Origin: Pseudomonadota bacterium
Lineage (GTDB): Bacteria; Pseudomonadota; Gammaproteobacteria; Burkholderiales; Burkholderiaceae_C
Length of the DNA: 6,854 nucleotides
Assembly (NCBI GenBank): GCA_021798395.1
Contig: JAJZHS010000135.1
Location: 1 to 6,854, forward strand
Reading direction: 5' to 3'
Part shown: one piece after another, positions 5,690 to 6,854 of the stretch
Layout: every line of letters begins with the position of its first letter
Numbering within the stretch: position 1 is the first letter of the stretch
Translations under genes and position numbers: made by a program
Notes under the pieces: generated by a model
The model's database searches: none
Told to the model about the DNA's origin: nothing
Seen by the model: only the letters and a program-made list of their open reading frames with translations

Positions 5690-6336
5690 AACACCGCTAC
5701 GTGATGGTCGTGGACCTGCGCCGCTGCGTCGGCTGCCAGACCTGCGTGGCGGCGTGCAAGACCGCCAACGCGACACCGCCGGGGGTGAACTGGCGCCGCG
5801 TGCTCGACGTGGAAAGCGGAACCTTCCCCGACGTGCGGCGCAGCTTCGTTCCGGTCGCCTGCATGCATTGCGCGTCGCCCCCCTGCGAAAGCGTGTGCCC
5901 GACGCGGGCCACGCGCAAGCGCGACGACGGGCTGGTCACCATCGACTACGACGTCTGCATCGGATGCGCCAACTGCGTCATGGCGTGTCCGTACGAGGCG
6001 CGCTCGATCCAGCACGAGGCGCGCTATGCGTACGGCGACGCGCCGAACGCTGCCGAAGCCGCGCGCTTCGACCCGAAGCGTCTGGGCGTGGCGACCAAAT
6101 GCACGTTCTGCAAGGACCGCATCGACCTGGCCGAGCGCACCGGGCAGGTCCCGGGGCGCGATCCCGAGGTCACGCCGGCGTGCGTCAACGCGTGCATTTC
6201 CGGGGCGCTGCGTTTCGGCGACCTCGCCGACCCGGACAGCGCGGTGTCGCGCCTGCTCGAGCAAAGCCGGCATTTCCGCATGCACGAGGAGCTCGGCACC
6301 GGGCCCTCGGTCTACTACATCTGGGACCAGGCATGA
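5686..6336 (+). CDS. Four-cluster [4Fe-4S] electron-transfer subunit, PadC/DmsB-like
   Basis: A 216-residue iron-sulfur subunit carrying electrons between the molybdenum subunit and the membrane anchor. It has sixteen ligand cysteines in four groups: Cys14/17/20/24, Cys59/62/67/71, Cys91/94/97/101 and Cys139/142/166/170. These are paired in the usual cross-wise way of DmsB/PsrB/NrfC proteins to hold four [4Fe-4S] clusters. All sixteen are present, so no cluster seems lost. There is no signal peptide, in keeping with a cytoplasmic complex. The C-terminal tail (GDLADPDSAVSRLL then HFRMHEELGTGP) is, to my recollection, like that of PadC of anaerobic phenylacetate degraders. It starts within the stop of the catalytic gene (ATGA) and its own stop overlaps the next start the same way, so the three subunits are probably made in balanced amounts. 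Confidence 0.94.
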   Translation: MKHRYVMVVDLRRCVGCQTCVAACKTANATPPGVNWRRVLDVESGTFPDVRRSFVPVACMHCASPPCESVCPTRATRKRDDGLVTIDYDVCIGCANCVMACPYEARSIQHEARYAYGDAPNAAEAARFDPKRLGVATKCTFCKDRIDLAERTGQVPGRDPEVTPACVNACISGALRFGDLADPDSAVSRLLEQSRHFRMHEELGTGPSVYYIWDQA

Positions 6337-6854
6337 ACGCGCCATCGCCGCGCATCCTGGCGCGCATCGCGCCGCGTCTGCAGGCCAACTGGGATTGGCG
6401 CGCAGCGACCAACTTCATAGCCGGCGGCAGCGGCGCGGGGGTGCTGCTGTGGAGCGCGCCGCTGGCCGCCGCGGGCGGCGATGCCACGGCCGACATCGCG
6501 CTCGGCCTGGCGCTGATCGCGTGCGGGCTGACCTGCGTGTGGTTCGAGATCGGCAGACCGTGGCGCGCGCTCAATGCCTACCGTCACCTTGCGGCGTCGT
6601 GGATGACCCGCGAGGCGACGATCGCCCCGCTGCTGCTGGTGTTCGGCGCGCTGGCGCTGTGGCGCCGCCAGCCGGCCTACGTCGGCGCCTGCGCGCTGCT
6701 CGGCGCGGCGTTCGTCTACGCGCAGGCACGGATCCTGGCGGCAGATCGCGGAATTCCGGCGTGGCGCCAGCCGCGCAGCCGATGGCTGGTGGTCGGCAGC
6801 GGGTTGACCGAAGGCGCCGCCCTGGCGCTGGGCCTGGGCCTGATCGATCCGGCG
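6333..6854 (+). CDS. NrfD/DmsC-like membrane anchor and quinone-binding subunit, PadD-like (3' end outside window)
   Basis: The first 174 residues of a polytopic membrane protein; the frame is open to the last base. Hydrophobic segments lie near residues 24-46, 52-71, 95-110, 113-135 and 150-171, so about four or five of the usual eight or more helices are visible. Recognisable family segments are WDWRAATNFIAGGSGAG, FEIGRPWRALN, SWMTREA (90-95) and YAQARILAADRGIPAWR. These are found in the DmsC-type anchors of cytoplasm-facing molybdoenzymes (PadD, SoeC). The subunit should dock the Fe-S protein and pass electrons to quinone. The start is the ATG in the ATGA overlap with the preceding gene. 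The rest of the protein and any further operon genes, such as a maturation chaperone, are not in view. Confidence 0.9.
   Translation, partial: MNAPSPRILARIAPRLQANWDWRAATNFIAGGSGAGVLLWSAPLAAAGGDATADIALGLALIACGLTCVWFEIGRPWRALNAYRHLAASWMTREATIAPLLLVFGALALWRRQPAYVGACALLGAAFVYAQARILAADRGIPAWRQPRSRWLVVGSGLTEGAALALGLGLIDPA

Noticed and set aside
2822..5776. A 984-codon open frame on the minus strand, antisense to the molybdoenzyme gene
   Set aside because: Composition is Arg/His/Val/Ala-rich without family motifs, and it mirrors the GC-rich third positions of the real gene. It also covers the divergent promoter region. It is a shadow frame.
1..6854. CRISPR arrays, insertion sequences, tRNA or rRNA genes
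   Set aside because: No regularly spaced repeats, transposase motifs, terminal inverted repeats or cloverleaf-like sequences were seen by eye.

Overview
The window is GC-rich DNA, densely coded and strongly GC-biased at third codon positions. It is best read as a chromosomal segment from a proteobacterium, probably a betaproteobacterium or a close gammaproteobacterial relative. The elongation factor P tail at the left edge is of the betaproteobacterial/pseudomonad subgroup, with the tract TEYNQYEVEKDNLGD. A secreted c-type cytochrome and a quinone-linked molybdoenzyme show a respiratory lifestyle. The exact taxon cannot be fixed from the sequence.

Layout, left to right. (1) The 3' part of efp (+) converges on a small periplasmic class I cytochrome c gene (-), with a strong GC hairpin between them. 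(2) A 357-nt stretch without a gene separates the cytochrome from a divergent two-gene unit (+). That unit is a ferritin-like diiron protein resembling acyl-ACP desaturases, followed with an ATGA overlap by a 99-residue helical protein of unknown function. (3) A FlK-type hotdog thioesterase (-) converges on that unit. The two facing genes end in the same nine bases, which form an inverted repeat containing both stop codons. (4) A 244-nt divergent control region holds candidate promoters for both directions. (5) A three-gene operon (+) fills the rest: a large molybdopterin oxidoreductase, a 16-cysteine iron-sulfur subunit and a polytopic NrfD/DmsC-like membrane anchor cut off by the window end. 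All three are joined by ATGA overlaps.

Functionally, the operon encodes a complete three-subunit membrane complex (complex iron-sulfur molybdoenzyme, CISM). Electrons would pass from the molybdenum site through up to five Fe-S clusters to the quinone pool. No Tat signal is visible on the catalytic subunit, so the active site should face the cytoplasm. The closest characterised match I recognise is phenylacetyl-CoA:acceptor oxidoreductase (PadBCD), which makes phenylglyoxylate from phenylacetyl-CoA. Sulfite-oxidising SoeABC has the same architecture and remains an alternative. The neighbouring acyl-CoA thioesterase and acyl-ACP-desaturase-like genes suggest thioester chemistry, but that link is inference.

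The points most worth a second look are the non-canonical three-cysteine Fe-S site in the catalytic subunit, the thioesterase/molybdoenzyme divergent pair, the diiron protein with its coupled small protein, and several palindromic elements at gene boundaries.
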